From: Actinomycetes bacterium
GTDB lineage: Bacteria > Actinomycetota > Acidimicrobiia > Acidimicrobiales > Ilumatobacteraceae
Assembly: GCA_025358125.1 (NCBI GenBank)
Contig: JANYKS010000054.1
Span: 1 to 57,287, forward strand
Direction: 5' to 3'
DNA length: 57,287 nt
A program made the position numbers and the translations under genes. Positions 34,721-43,057 of the stretch are shown piece by piece. Each line of letters begins with the position of its first letter. Within the stretch, counting starts at the first letter, position 1. The notes beneath the pieces are model-generated. The model made no database searches. It was given only the letters and a program-made list of their open reading frames with translations, and was not told the DNA's origin.

Positions 34721-37150
34721 GTGACCGAGAACACTGTCGTCCCCGATCGCGCGTCCGCCGGCTTGACGTCCGCCGAAGTAGCGGAACGAGTTGCTCGCGG
34801 TGAGGTCAACAACGTACCCGATGCGCCGTCGCGCACCGTCGGCGAGATCTTCAGGGCCAACCTGTTCACGAAGTTCAACGCCCTGATCGGCTCGCTGTTC
34901 GTGATCGTCATGGTGTCCGGCGCATTTCGCGACGGACTGTTCGGCGGCGTGATCGTTGCCAACACCTTGATCGGCATCGTCCAGGAACTGCGCGCCAAGC
35001 GCACCCTGGATCAGCTCACCGTCGTCAACGCACCAAAGGTCACCGCTGTACGCAACGGCGAACTCGCCCATCTGGCCGTGAACGCGCTGGTGCTCGGCGA
35101 CGTGATGGATCTGCTCCCGGGCCAACAGATCGTCGCCGACTCGATCGTGCTGACGGCGTCGAATTTCGAAGTCGACGAATCGCTGCTGACGGGCGAAGCC
35201 GACCCGATGGTGAAGCAGCCAGGCGACGAATTGCTCTCCGGCAGCTTCGTGGTCGCCGGCAACGCCAGGGCCGAAGTCGACAAGGTCGGCGCCGACGCCT
35301 ACGCGGCCAAGCTGGCCGAAGAAGCTCGCAAGTTCTCGCTTGTCCACAGCGAGCTGCGTACCGCGATCGACCGGATCATCACCTTGGTGACCTGGGTCCT
35401 CGTCCCGACCGGCATCGCGCTGTTCATCCGCCAGCTGAGCGGGCCGGCGGCCATCCGCGACGCGCTCGTCACTTCCGTCGGGCTCGTCGTCGCGATGGTG
35501 CCGGAAGGACTGATCCTGCTCACCAGCGTCGCGTTCACCGTCGGCGTCGTCCGGCTCGCCCGACGGCGAACGCTGGTGAAGGAGCTGCCCGCGATCGAGG
35601 TGCTCGCCCGGGTCGATGTGATTTGTATCGACAAGACCGGCACGATCACGTCCGGGGCGATGGAGGTGGTCGATCTCCAACCGCTCGATGCGGCGCTCAG
35701 TGGCGACGTGATCGAGGTTGCGCTCGCCGCGCTGGCATGGTGCGATCCGAATCCGAATGCGACGCAGCGTGCCCTGCAGGGCCGCTATGCCACCAAGCCG
35801 GACTGGGCCGTGTCGGCCTCGGTGGCATTTTCATCGGCCCGCAAATGGAGTGCCTCGTCGTTCACGGGGCAGGGTACATGGGTGTTCGGAGCGCCCGAGA
35901 TGGTGCTCGCCGACGACGCCTACCGCACCATATCCACCTCGGTCGAAGTGGCGGCCGACGCCGGTAAACGGGTGCTGTTGCTGGCGGTGAGCGAGGAACC
36001 GCTCTCCGGCGAGGAGCTTCCCGGCAATCTACAGGCGGTGTCGCTCGTGCTGCTCGAGGATCAGATCCGCCCCGATGCCAAAGACACGCTCTCGTTCTTC
36101 GCCGCCCAGGGCGTGGCGCTGAAGGTGATCTCCGGCGACAACCCGCGCACCGTCGGGGCAGTCGGCCGCCGGGTCGGCCTGGCAGGCGCGGATCGCGTGA
36201 TCGACGCGCGCGAGTTGCCGACCGAGCAGGACGAACTGGCCAATGCGCTCCAGGGCGCGACCGTGTTCGGTCGGGTCACGCCGCACCAGAAGCGGGCGAT
36301 GGTCAAGGCGCTGCAATCGCGCGGTCACGTCGTTGCGATGACCGGCGACGGCGTGAATGACGTGTTGGCGCTGAAGGACTCCGACTGCGGCATCGCGATG
36401 GCCAGCGGCTCGGAGGCGACGCGCGCCGTTGCCCAACTCGTGTTGCTCGACAGCTCATTCTCAACACTGCCGATGGTGCTCTCGGAGGGCCGCCGGGTCA
36501 TCAACAACATCGAACGCGTCGCAAGCCTGTTCCTCGTCAAGACCGTGTACGCGCTGTTCTTCGCAATTGCCACGGTCATCAGCGGCACCGATGCGCCGTT
36601 CCTGCCGCGCCACCTGACGCTCGTCGGCACATTCACGATCGGGGTACCCGCGTTCTTCCTGGCGCTCGCACCGAACGACGCGCCGGTGCGAGCAGGTTTC
36701 CTCGGAAGGGTGCTGCGGATCGCGTTGCCGGGCGGGCTGATCGCGTCGTTGTCCACCTACATCGCCTACACGATCTTCCGTCACAACGACGGCGCGGCGC
36801 TCACACCTCACAACATCGACCAATCGCGAACCGTTGCTACCGTGGTGCTGGCAGCCACCGCGATCCTCGTGCTCGCTCGCGTTGCCCGTCCACTCGTCAT
36901 GTGGAAGGTCGGACTCGTCGCTGCGATGGCCGGGTTCCTCGCGCTCGCGCTGATCTTCCGGCCGCTGCGGGACTACTTCAAACTGGTCGATCCACCACGG
37001 GGGACGCTGGTGATGATGGCGGTCGTGATCGCCGCCGCAGGACTGCTCCTGCCGTTCGTGTGGCGGCTCGGTGACCGAGTTGTCGCGTGGGGAGAACGCC
37101 ATCTCCACCTGCCTCAACCGGTCTTCATACCCGAAACCCAGGGAAAATAG
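34721..37150 (+). CDS. CtpE-like P-type cation-transporting ATPase
   Basis: A 809-residue membrane pump. The actuator-domain motif reads LTGEADPMVK, so the usual TGES Ser is Ala. The phosphorylation motif is CIDKTGTITSG, the nucleotide domain follows, and the hinge motif is MTGDGVNDVLALKDSDCGIAMASGSEA. Membrane segments lie before and after each cytoplasmic domain, with a PEGL motif in helix 4 (VAMVPEGLILLTSV) typical of P2/P3-like pumps. Overall layout and length match mycobacterial CtpE, linked to calcium uptake; ion identity here is inference. GTG 34721 is chosen for its position after the TACGCT hexamer and the conserved start. It is followed by the ferritin-like pair. Confidence 0.88.
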   Translation: MTENTVVPDRASAGLTSAEVAERVARGEVNNVPDAPSRTVGEIFRANLFTKFNALIGSLFVIVMVSGAFRDGLFGGVIVANTLIGIVQELRAKRTLDQLTVVNAPKVTAVRNGELAHLAVNALVLGDVMDLLPGQQIVADSIVLTASNFEVDESLLTGEADPMVKQPGDELLSGSFVVAGNARAEVDKVGADAYAAKLAEEARKFSLVHSELRTAIDRIITLVTWVLVPTGIALFIRQLSGPAAIRDALVTSVGLVVAMVPEGLILLTSVAFTVGVVRLARRRTLVKELPAIEVLARVDVICIDKTGTITSGAMEVVDLQPLDAALSGDVIEVALAALAWCDPNPNATQRALQGRYATKPDWAVSASVAFSSARKWSASSFTGQGTWVFGAPEMVLADDAYRTISTSVEVAADAGKRVLLLAVSEEPLSGEELPGNLQAVSLVLLEDQIRPDAKDTLSFFAAQGVALKVISGDNPRTVGAVGRRVGLAGADRVIDARELPTEQDELANALQGATVFGRVTPHQKRAMVKALQSRGHVVAMTGDGVNDVLALKDSDCGIAMASGSEATRAVAQLVLLDSSFSTLPMVLSEGRRVINNIERVASLFLVKTVYALFFAIATVISGTDAPFLPRHLTLVGTFTIGVPAFFLALAPNDAPVRAGFLGRVLRIALPGGLIASLSTYIAYTIFRHNDGAALTPHNIDQSRTVATVVLAATAILVLARVARPLVMWKVGLVAAMAGFLALALIFRPLRDYFKLVDPPRGTLVMMAVVIAAAGLLLPFVWRLGDRVVAWGERHLHLPQPVFIPETQGK

Positions 37151-37228
37151 ACTTCATCCAGATACGCATCCGGTAACGAACTAGACGTGATGGTTCCTCC
37201 CCCCGAACCCGCACTGAAAGGAAGTCAC

Positions 37229-38065
37229 ATGCTTATCGATGACAAGCGACTCGCCGACCTGATCGAGGAGTCCCAAGATCAGCAGTCGGAAGCGATGCAG
37301 GTGTCGAAGGCCTCCATTTCCGACCTTCGCGACTACGCCAACGACCGTCGCCACAGCACGATCATCACGCCGGACGAAATTCGTTCGCTCGAGGAGTCGC
37401 GCTCCAACCTGAAGTCTCGCCTCGGTTTCATTGCCGGTGCTGGTGTGGTCGGCGCAGCGGTTTCGTCGATCCTGTCGCGGCCCGTGGCCGCCGACAGCGC
37501 GCTCGACGTGCAGATCCTGCAGACGGCTTCGTCGTTGGAAATACTGGCAGTCGCAACATACGGCGCAGCTCTGACGCTGCCGTTCATCAAGGACGGCAAC
37601 GCCGTGGTCGTCGCGTTCGCGACGATGACGATGGGCCAGCACGACGAGCACCGCAAGGCGTTCCAGGCTCAGACCAAGGCGCTCGGCGGCAAGATCCAGG
37701 AGACTCCGAACCCGAAATACGCACCGGTCGTCGAAAAGGCCAAGCCGACGTTGAAGACGCCCGCCGACGTCGTCGGTCTCGCAGCAACGCTGGAACAGGT
37801 TGCAACCGAGACCTATCTCAACGACATGAACATGTTCACGGACAAGACCGCACAGGCGCTCATGGCGAGCGTCATGGGTGTGGAGTCCCAGCACCTCGCC
37901 GTGCTGCGTGCCGTTGGCGCGCTGCTCGCCGGTGGTGCGCCCGAGCTCATTGCGCTCCCGACGGATGTCGCCAAGCTTCCGGCCGCTGCCGGCAGCGTTG
38001 CCTTCCCAGACGCCTTCCAAGGCACAACCATGGCCAGCCCACCCCAAGAAGGAGCCCTCAAGTGA
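37229..38065 (+). CDS. Ferritin-like domain protein, membrane-anchored or exported
   Basis: A 278-residue protein. A hydrophilic N-terminus of ~65 residues precedes one hydrophobic segment (GFIAGAGVVGAAVSSILS) that can act as an anchor or internal signal, then a four-helix ferritin-like domain. Candidate iron ligands are Glu in SSLEILAVATY, His in GQHDEHRK, Glu in LEQVATETY and the Glu/His pair in VESQHLAV. ATG 37229 has a strong ribosome-binding site (AAAGGAAG); an ATG 13 codons upstream lacks one. The stop overlaps the next gene by 4 nt, so the two ferritin-like proteins are made together. Confidence 0.8.
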   Translation: MLIDDKRLADLIEESQDQQSEAMQVSKASISDLRDYANDRRHSTIITPDEIRSLEESRSNLKSRLGFIAGAGVVGAAVSSILSRPVAADSALDVQILQTASSLEILAVATYGAALTLPFIKDGNAVVVAFATMTMGQHDEHRKAFQAQTKALGGKIQETPNPKYAPVVEKAKPTLKTPADVVGLAATLEQVATETYLNDMNMFTDKTAQALMASVMGVESQHLAVLRAVGALLAGGAPELIALPTDVAKLPAAAGSVAFPDAFQGTTMASPPQEGALK

Positions 38066-38823
38066 ATAACCAAGACACCAACACGGAATCCCCGATCACT
38101 GCAATGGCCACTGGGCCGTTCTCCCGTCGCAGGCTTCTTGCCGGCGCCGGCGTCATCGGTGCTGCACTCGTCGCAGCTGCGTGTGGCTCGGATGCGAAAA
38201 CGTCCACGAGCACGCCCGCCGCAGCGTCGTCGAGCACCCCTGCCGCAGGGACAACCGGGGCAACCACTGCCACCACGACGGCCGGCACGACGGCGATGAC
38301 CACGGTCGAAACCACGGCCGCCCCCGCCGACGGTGCGGCCACCGACGGCAAGATTGCGACACTGGCCGCCGGCCTCGAAGTGCTCGCCGTCGGCACCTAC
38401 AAGGCAGCGCTCGACGCCGCCACCGCTGGCAAGCTCGGTGCTGTTCCCCCGGCCGTCGCGACCTTCGTGACAACCGCAATGGGTCACCACCAAATGCACC
38501 TCGACGCCTGGAACAAGGTGCTCAAGGCTGCTGGCGCGCCGGAGGTCACGGCACCGAACGCAAAGCTGAAGCCGGTGGTCGACGAGGCCTTCGGCAAGGT
38601 CACCGATGTCGTCGGGGCAGCCAAGCTGGCCCTGCTGCTCGAGCAGATCGCGGCAGCGACCTACCAGAGCGCGATCCCGGTGATCTCGAACAAGGATGCC
38701 GTCAAGCTGGCCGGGTCGATCCAGATCATCGACTTCCAGCATGCAGCCGTCCTGAACTTCGTGCTCGGCACCTACCCTGTGCCGGACACGTTCGGCAAGC
38801 TCGATCAGGCTGTCGCTGCCTGA
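38062..38823 (+). CDS. Ferritin-like domain lipoprotein with twin-arginine signal
   Basis: A 253-residue protein. The N-terminus carries a twin-arginine signal (FSRRRLLAGAGVIGAALVAAAC) ending in a lipobox, so it is probably folded in the cytoplasm, exported by Tat and lipid-anchored. A Thr/Ala/Ser/Pro-rich tether of ~50 residues follows. The ferritin-like domain has Glu in GLEVLAVGTY, His residues in MGHHQMHLDAW, Glu in LLEQIAAATY and a late QH in DFQHAAV where the sister has ESQH. GTG 38062 overlaps the upstream stop (GTGA). Tat export fits a cofactor- or metal-loaded protein. The 3' end carries a 20-bp tandem duplication that spans the stop. Confidence 0.82.
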   Translation: MNNQDTNTESPITAMATGPFSRRRLLAGAGVIGAALVAAACGSDAKTSTSTPAAASSSTPAAGTTGATTATTTAGTTAMTTVETTAAPADGAATDGKIATLAAGLEVLAVGTYKAALDAATAGKLGAVPPAVATFVTTAMGHHQMHLDAWNKVLKAAGAPEVTAPNAKLKPVVDEAFGKVTDVVGAAKLALLLEQIAAATYQSAIPVISNKDAVKLAGSIQIIDFQHAAVLNFVLGTYPVPDTFGKLDQAVAA

Positions 38824-38858
38824 TCAAGACCAATGATGCCTGATCAAGACCAATGATG
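38819..38858 (+). repeat. 20-bp tandem duplication across stop codon
   Basis: The unit CCTGATCAAGACCAATGATG occurs twice with no mismatch (38819-38838 and 38839-38858). The first copy supplies the TGA of the ferritin-like lipoprotein; the second lies just before the terminator. A recent slippage or duplication is likely. Confidence 0.92.
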
Positions 38859-38860
38859 TA

Positions 38861-38892
38861 GGGGCGGCGTCTTCGGGCGCCGCCCCTCTTTT
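38861..38892 (+). terminator. Rho-independent terminator with UUCG tetraloop
   Basis: A 9-bp stem GGGGCGGCG/CGCCGCCCC (38861-38869 with 38878-38886), extendable by a U-G and a C-G pair to a UUCG tetraloop, is followed by TCTTTT. It ends the ferritin-like operon. The clearest intrinsic terminator in the window. Confidence 0.88.
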
Positions 38893-38897
38893 GGCGC

Positions 38898-39809
38898 TCA
38901 GCGGCGGGCGAGCAGTTCTTCCGGAGTCAGTCCGTTGAGCTCGGCTTCGTCGTCGGCAAGCGATTTCTTGAGGCCACCCGCACGGGCCGGCGGCGGGGGG
39001 AGAAAGCCCTCCTGCTCGATGACGTGGGCGCGCGCGTTGGCAATGCCGGTGCGGACCAGATTGAGGCCCTTCAGGCCGGGCAGCGCGTCGATCCGGTCCT
39101 CGATCCGATCGATGAGTTCCATCCCGTCGCCGGAGCCGAACAGGTAGGCCGTCGTGAACGACGTCTCGATCTTGGGCACGTCGCCATTGCCGACAGGTGC
39201 CCACTGGTGGCGCAGGAACCATGACGTCACCTTCTGGGCCCGCCTGCTGTCCTCCAGCATCTCTCGGGCGAAGCTTGCGTAGTAGCCGGCATGGCGGCCT
39301 TCTTGGCGCATGATGCGGTGGAGTAGCTCGGTGAGGGTCGGATGATCGGCGACCGCCGCGAGACGGTTGTACGCGGCGTTCGCGGTCCATTCGTTGATCG
39401 CGCCCCATGTCATGTGGACCGCAGGAAACTGGCGGACACCGTGACCGAGCAACCAGAAGATCGCAGGGCTCCAGAACAGGTAGCGGTTGTTGAAGGTACG
39501 CATATCCGCCAGCCGCTGGTCGTGAGCCGGACGGTCGTGCATCGCCAGCACCCGACCGAGCGCGTTGCCGTGCCAGTACTCCTCGTAGTTCCACAGCGTG
39601 AGGAATGCAGTGAATTGCGGATCCTTCCAGGCCGGCATCATCAACAGCTCGCGCGTGTACAGCACGGTCTGGTATTCGATGTCGTGCATGTAGCCGATGC
39701 AACGAAGCACGTCAGGTGGCAGTGGTGACGTGCGGAAGCTCTCGAAGTCGATGTCATCGGTCTTCAGCCGACCGCCCTGCTCTTCGAATTTCTGAATGCT
39801 GATAGCCAT
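38898..39809 (-). CDS. Ferritin-like di-iron protein, acyl-ACP-desaturase-like
   Basis: A 303-residue helical protein. Carboxylate/His motifs lie in HDIEYQT, NYEEYWHGN (Glu-x-x-His type), INEWTAN and RQEGRHAGYY (Glu-x-x-His type), the paired pattern of a di-iron four-helix bundle such as acyl-ACP desaturases or AurF-like oxygenases. No signal peptide; cytoplasmic. ATG 39809 is supported by a GGAGA ribosome-binding site; the open frame extends 26 codons upstream. It is convergent with the two exported ferritin-like genes across the terminator. The redox reaction is unknown. Confidence 0.78.
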   Translation of the reverse strand: MAISIQKFEEQGGRLKTDDIDFESFRTSPLPPDVLRCIGYMHDIEYQTVLYTRELLMMPAWKDPQFTAFLTLWNYEEYWHGNALGRVLAMHDRPAHDQRLADMRTFNNRYLFWSPAIFWLLGHGVRQFPAVHMTWGAINEWTANAAYNRLAAVADHPTLTELLHRIMRQEGRHAGYYASFAREMLEDSRRAQKVTSWFLRHQWAPVGNGDVPKIETSFTTAYLFGSGDGMELIDRIEDRIDALPGLKGLNLVRTGIANARAHVIEQEGFLPPPPARAGGLKKSLADDEAELNGLTPEELLARR

Positions 39810-40050
39810 ACCGATATCTCCGTAGCGAGACGTCCCTTTGGATGAAGGATAGTGGATCTTGTCGGCAGTCCGGTCGAGAGGTCTCACAGGGTGGACGGCC
39901 GTGGACGGCCGGGGACAAATCGGACCTCATCGGAATCTGCCAAGATTTCGGCGTGGAATCCCTCTGCGCCGTCGATTCCGCTCGGCGCCGTTCGTCGTAT
40001 TCGGAACAACTCGTCGTGAGCTGTTCGACACAACTGAAAGCGAGAGAGCG

Positions 40051-40404
40051 ATGAAGTACATGCTGTTGATCGCCACTGACCCGGCGGAATTCGCAACCAT
40101 GACCGAGGACGACAACAAGGCCATGATGGCTGAGTATTGGGCGTTCACCCAACGCATCGTCGAATCGGGCGAGATGGTCAGCGGTGATCCGCTGCACGAC
40201 GTCTCGACGGCCACGACGGTCAAGGTCCGTGACGGCAAGACGAGCGTCACCGACGGTCCCTTCGCCGAGACCAAGGAGCAAATAGGCGGCTACTACATCG
40301 TCGACGTCGCGACGCTCGACCGGGCACTCGAAATCGCCGCTCTCGTCCCGGGCGCACGCGCCGGCAGCATCGAGGTTCGACCGATCCGGGATATGTCGAT
40401 GTGA
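40051..40404 (+). CDS. YCII-related (DGPF) protein
   Basis: A 117-residue ferredoxin-like-fold protein opening MKYMLLIATDP, with the diagnostic VTDGPFAETKE segment. DGPF proteins are regularly encoded next to ECF42-type sigma factors, as here; their biochemical role is still unclear. A purine-rich ribosome-binding site (GAAAGCGAGAGAG) precedes ATG 40051. The stop overlaps the sigma-factor GTG start by 4 nt. Upstream, 39891-39910 holds a short GTGGACGGCC tandem. Confidence 0.92.
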   Translation: MKYMLLIATDPAEFATMTEDDNKAMMAEYWAFTQRIVESGEMVSGDPLHDVSTATTVKVRDGKTSVTDGPFAETKEQIGGYYIVDVATLDRALEIAALVPGARAGSIEVRPIRDMSM

Positions 40405-41711
40405 CGAGAATTTTCGCGGAGCCGACGCAGGCTGGTGAGTACCTCTTTCGCAGGCATGCGGGCGAGGTGCTCGGCACGCTCGTGCGACGCTTCGGCGACC
40501 TCGACCTCGCCGAGGAGTCGTTGCAGGATGCGCTCGTCGAGGCGCTGATTCGCTGGCCACGAGAGGGTGACCCGAGGAATCCGGCGTCGTGGCTCGTGAC
40601 GGTCGCCAAGTCGAAGGCCATCGATCGGATCCGTCGCACGCAGCGCCGGCCCGACCGGGAGTCGGCCGCGCTACATCGCTATCGCGCTCCGGCCGATGAG
40701 ATCGATGAGCTCGCCGAGTCGCTCGGCGACGTCGGGATTGGCGACGATCAGCTGTCGTTGATCCTGCTCTGCTGCCACCCGGCACTGAACCACGAGACCC
40801 AGGTCGCGCTCACGCTGCGAACCGTCGCCGGTCTGACGACTCACGAGATTGCACGCGGTTTCATGGTCGAACTGCCCGTCATGGCTCAGCGGCTCGTGCG
40901 TGCCAAGAGCAAGATCCGTCGGGCAGGCATACCGTTCGGCATTCCCGATCAGGCCAAGCTGGCCGAACGCATTGACGCTGTCATGCACGTCTTCTACCTC
41001 GTCTTCAACGAGGGCTACGCGTCCGCCCAACCGAACTCCTTCATCCGCCACGAACTGTGCGGTGAGGCGATTCGTCTCGGGCGGACGCTGAATGCGTTGG
41101 TCCCCGAGCATGCTGAGGCGATGGGCTTGCTCGCGCTGATGCTGCTCCACGACGCACGCGCGCCGGGGCGGGTGTCAGCGGAGGGTGAGCTGATAACCCT
41201 CGAGCATCAGGATCGCACGATGTGGCGCACGGCTCAGATCGGCGAGGGCATCGGGCTCATCGATCGGGCGATGACGCTCCGCCAACCGGGCCGCTACCAG
41301 ATCGAGGCCGCGATTGCCGCGCTGCACAGCAGCGCTCCGACGGCCCAAGCCACGGACTGGCACCAGATCGATGCGCTCTACGGATCACTGCAACGGTTCG
41401 TCCCGACGCCGGTCATCGCGCTCAATCGGGCGGTGGCGCGGTCGATGGCGGTCGGTCCGGAGGCAGGGCTCGAAATGGTCGCAGAACTCGTCGACGACGG
41501 TGCGCTCGATCACTGGTATCTCCTCCACTCGACACGGGCCGAGCTGCTGCAGCGGGCTGGCCGCCACGAGCAAGCGCTGTCGGCATTCCGGTCTGCGATC
41601 GAGCTGGCCCCGAGCGCCACTGAGCGCCGCTTCCTGGAGCGTCGGCTCGACGCTCTGGCAGAGACTCGGCGGTCCAGTGCCGGCCGAGATCGATCCGGCC
41701 GCGCACGTTGA
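40401..41711 (+). CDS. ECF42-type sigma factor with C-terminal TPR-like extension
   Basis: A 436-residue sigma factor. The N-terminal sigma-2 region (FGDLDLAEESLQDALVEALIRWP) and sigma-4 region (LTLRTVAGLTTHEIARGF) make up about 180 residues. The remaining ~250 residues are helical TPR/SnoaL-like repeats (e.g. YQIEAAIAALH, WYLLHSTRAELLQRAGRHEQALSAFRSAIEL), typical of the ECF42 group, which lacks a classical anti-sigma factor and may use the C-terminal domain for control. GTG 40401 overlaps the DGPF stop by 4 nt. I could not identify its target promoter in the intergenic DNA. Confidence 0.92.
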   Translation: MTRIFAEPTQAGEYLFRRHAGEVLGTLVRRFGDLDLAEESLQDALVEALIRWPREGDPRNPASWLVTVAKSKAIDRIRRTQRRPDRESAALHRYRAPADEIDELAESLGDVGIGDDQLSLILLCCHPALNHETQVALTLRTVAGLTTHEIARGFMVELPVMAQRLVRAKSKIRRAGIPFGIPDQAKLAERIDAVMHVFYLVFNEGYASAQPNSFIRHELCGEAIRLGRTLNALVPEHAEAMGLLALMLLHDARAPGRVSAEGELITLEHQDRTMWRTAQIGEGIGLIDRAMTLRQPGRYQIEAAIAALHSSAPTAQATDWHQIDALYGSLQRFVPTPVIALNRAVARSMAVGPEAGLEMVAELVDDGALDHWYLLHSTRAELLQRAGRHEQALSAFRSAIELAPSATERRFLERRLDALAETRRSSAGRDRSGRAR

Positions 41712-41863
41712 TCCGCTCGGTGCCGGAAACCAGCGAGATGTCGGCCACGGCCCCGCGTGGGATTCGTTGATTGGCCACGTTGTAGAATCACGGCTCTGCC
41801 GCCCCGCACCGGATTCGAGACGGGAGTCTGAACGACATCCGGCGACCCAGCGGGGAGCCAGCC

Positions 41864-42229
41864 ATCGACGACGTCGGAATCGAACGAAGCAACACTGTCC
41901 TGTATTGCCGCCTGTGGCAGGCGACCGTCGACTTCTACCGCTCAAGTGTTCGGCTTCCAGTGGCGTTCGAAAACGATTGGTTCGTCGAGTTCCGGATCTC
42001 GGATACGACGTTCCTCAGCATTGCCGATACGTCCAGAGCCACGATTCGCGACGTCCGCGGCGAAGGGGTCACACTGACGTGGCGAGTTGCGAACTTGGTC
42101 CGCGCGCGCGAAGCGCTCGGCGAACGCGGCGTGGCGATATCGCCGATCAAGACGCGGTGGCAGGCGCAGGTCTGCTATTTCCACGACCCTGAAGGGCATC
42201 GCATCGAGCTCTGGTCCGAAAACACCTGA
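41864..42229 (+). CDS. VOC-family protein lacking a canonical start codon
   Basis: The codons from about 41864 read a complete small VOC domain: IDDVGIERSNTVLYCRLWQ, DFYRSSVRLPVAFENDWFVEFRI, then …CYFHDPEGHRIELWSENT. Yet the first ATG/GTG/TTG in frame is GTG 41960, which would cut off the first strand and helix. The frame is open back to a TAG at 41782. Either an ATC/CTG start is used, a start codon was lost, or a nearby indel has broken the gene. It follows the sigma factor by about 150 nt on the same strand. Metal ligands are weak (His in FHDPEGHR, Glu in IELWSEN). Confidence 0.55.
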   Translation: MDDVGIERSNTVLYCRLWQATVDFYRSSVRLPVAFENDWFVEFRISDTTFLSIADTSRATIRDVRGEGVTLTWRVANLVRAREALGERGVAISPIKTRWQAQVCYFHDPEGHRIELWSENT

Positions 42230-42485
42230 TCACGACCCGTGCGCTCACGACAAACCGCGCGGCCACGAATCGTCGCGGATACTCACTCGACGAGCGACTT
42301 CTCAGCTCGCGCATGCCGTACAGCACACCCATCGCAAAGCGACAGGCGTATACCTTGGCGCGACATCGAGGTGTTCCGAGAGTTCCTGGCAGACGGCGAC
42401 GACGCCGTCAACCGTCGTCCCGAACACCCTCGTCGGCCGGCATGCCGTAGTGCTCTGCGAATTTGACGGTGATGATGGGGATGTC
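42230..42485. other. Intergenic region without recognisable gene
   Basis: 256 bp between the VOC gene and the PIN toxin. The frames that are open lack family motifs. Composition is mixed, and I see no repeats or hairpin of note. Confidence 0.5.
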
Positions 42486-42905
42486 TCAGCTCCAGGGGTT
42501 GACGACAGCGAGTTCGTCGAATCGGTTGAAGCCTCGAATGTTGCGCGTGACGACGGTCAAGCCGTGCATCAGGGCTGTCGCACCGATCAGTGCATCCCGC
42601 AACGGTGCGGGATCTGGGACGTGCAAGGCGGCAGCTCGCACGACGACCGGCGCGTCGGCCGGCACGATGCGCCCGGCGAATGCGGGGACGACGCTGTTGT
42701 TGAGCCAGTCGCGCCACAGCGCTCCTCTGGTCGGATCTGCGTGCTCGGCGAGCAGGACGCCGTGCTCGAGTTCGTGGAGTGAGATGACCGACATGAACAT
42801 CAGCGCGGCCGGCACTTCGTTGGCCCAGTCGGTGACACCCTTGTTGGCTGTGCCACCTTTGGACTTGCGGAGTTCGGAGACGACGTTGGTGTCGAGCAAG
42901 AACAT
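42486..42905 (-). CDS. PIN-domain toxin, FitB/VapC type
   Basis: A 139-residue predicted ribonuclease toxin. It has the N-terminal acidic residue in FLLDTNVVSEL, a Glu in SLHELEHGV, an Asp in PLRDALIGA, and the end segment VTRNIRGFNRFDELAVVNPW. In most FitB-like proteins the TRN segment is followed by an Asp that completes the acidic set (TRNxxDF); here that position is Gly, with Asp three residues later. ATG 42905 overlaps the TGA of the residual antitoxin arm. Without a full antitoxin the toxin should be harmful if active, so the altered acidic site may matter. Confidence 0.85.
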   Translation of the reverse strand: MFLLDTNVVSELRKSKGGTANKGVTDWANEVPAALMFMSVISLHELEHGVLLAEHADPTRGALWRDWLNNSVVPAFAGRIVPADAPVVVRAAALHVPDPAPLRDALIGATALMHGLTVVTRNIRGFNRFDELAVVNPWS

Positions 42906-42991
42906 CAGTCGAAACGAGCCGGTTCAGCCACGTCACGCTGACACGGGATCTCCAGGTCGACGTCTCCGATCCCTTCGGGATGGGAGCAGTG
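42905..42991 (-). pseudogene. Remnant FitA-type antitoxin: toxin-binding arm only
   Basis: The 28 codons upstream of the toxin, ending at TGA overlapping its ATG, read CSHPEGIGDVDLEIPCQR then DVAEPARFD. This matches the C-terminal arm of FitA-like antitoxins (…GGVDLELPPRxPxREPPxFD). The N-terminal ribbon-helix-helix DNA-binding domain is absent: a TAA lies just upstream at 42992-42994 and no start codon is in frame. A one-base shift would join the arm to an ATG at about 43012, giving a 33-residue product. Confidence 0.6.
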
Positions 42992-43057
42992 TTACTACTT
43001 TGCATGGCGGGCGGCGACCGTCAGGGTGGCGTGCGGGTTGTCTCGCCGCGCTCAGCG

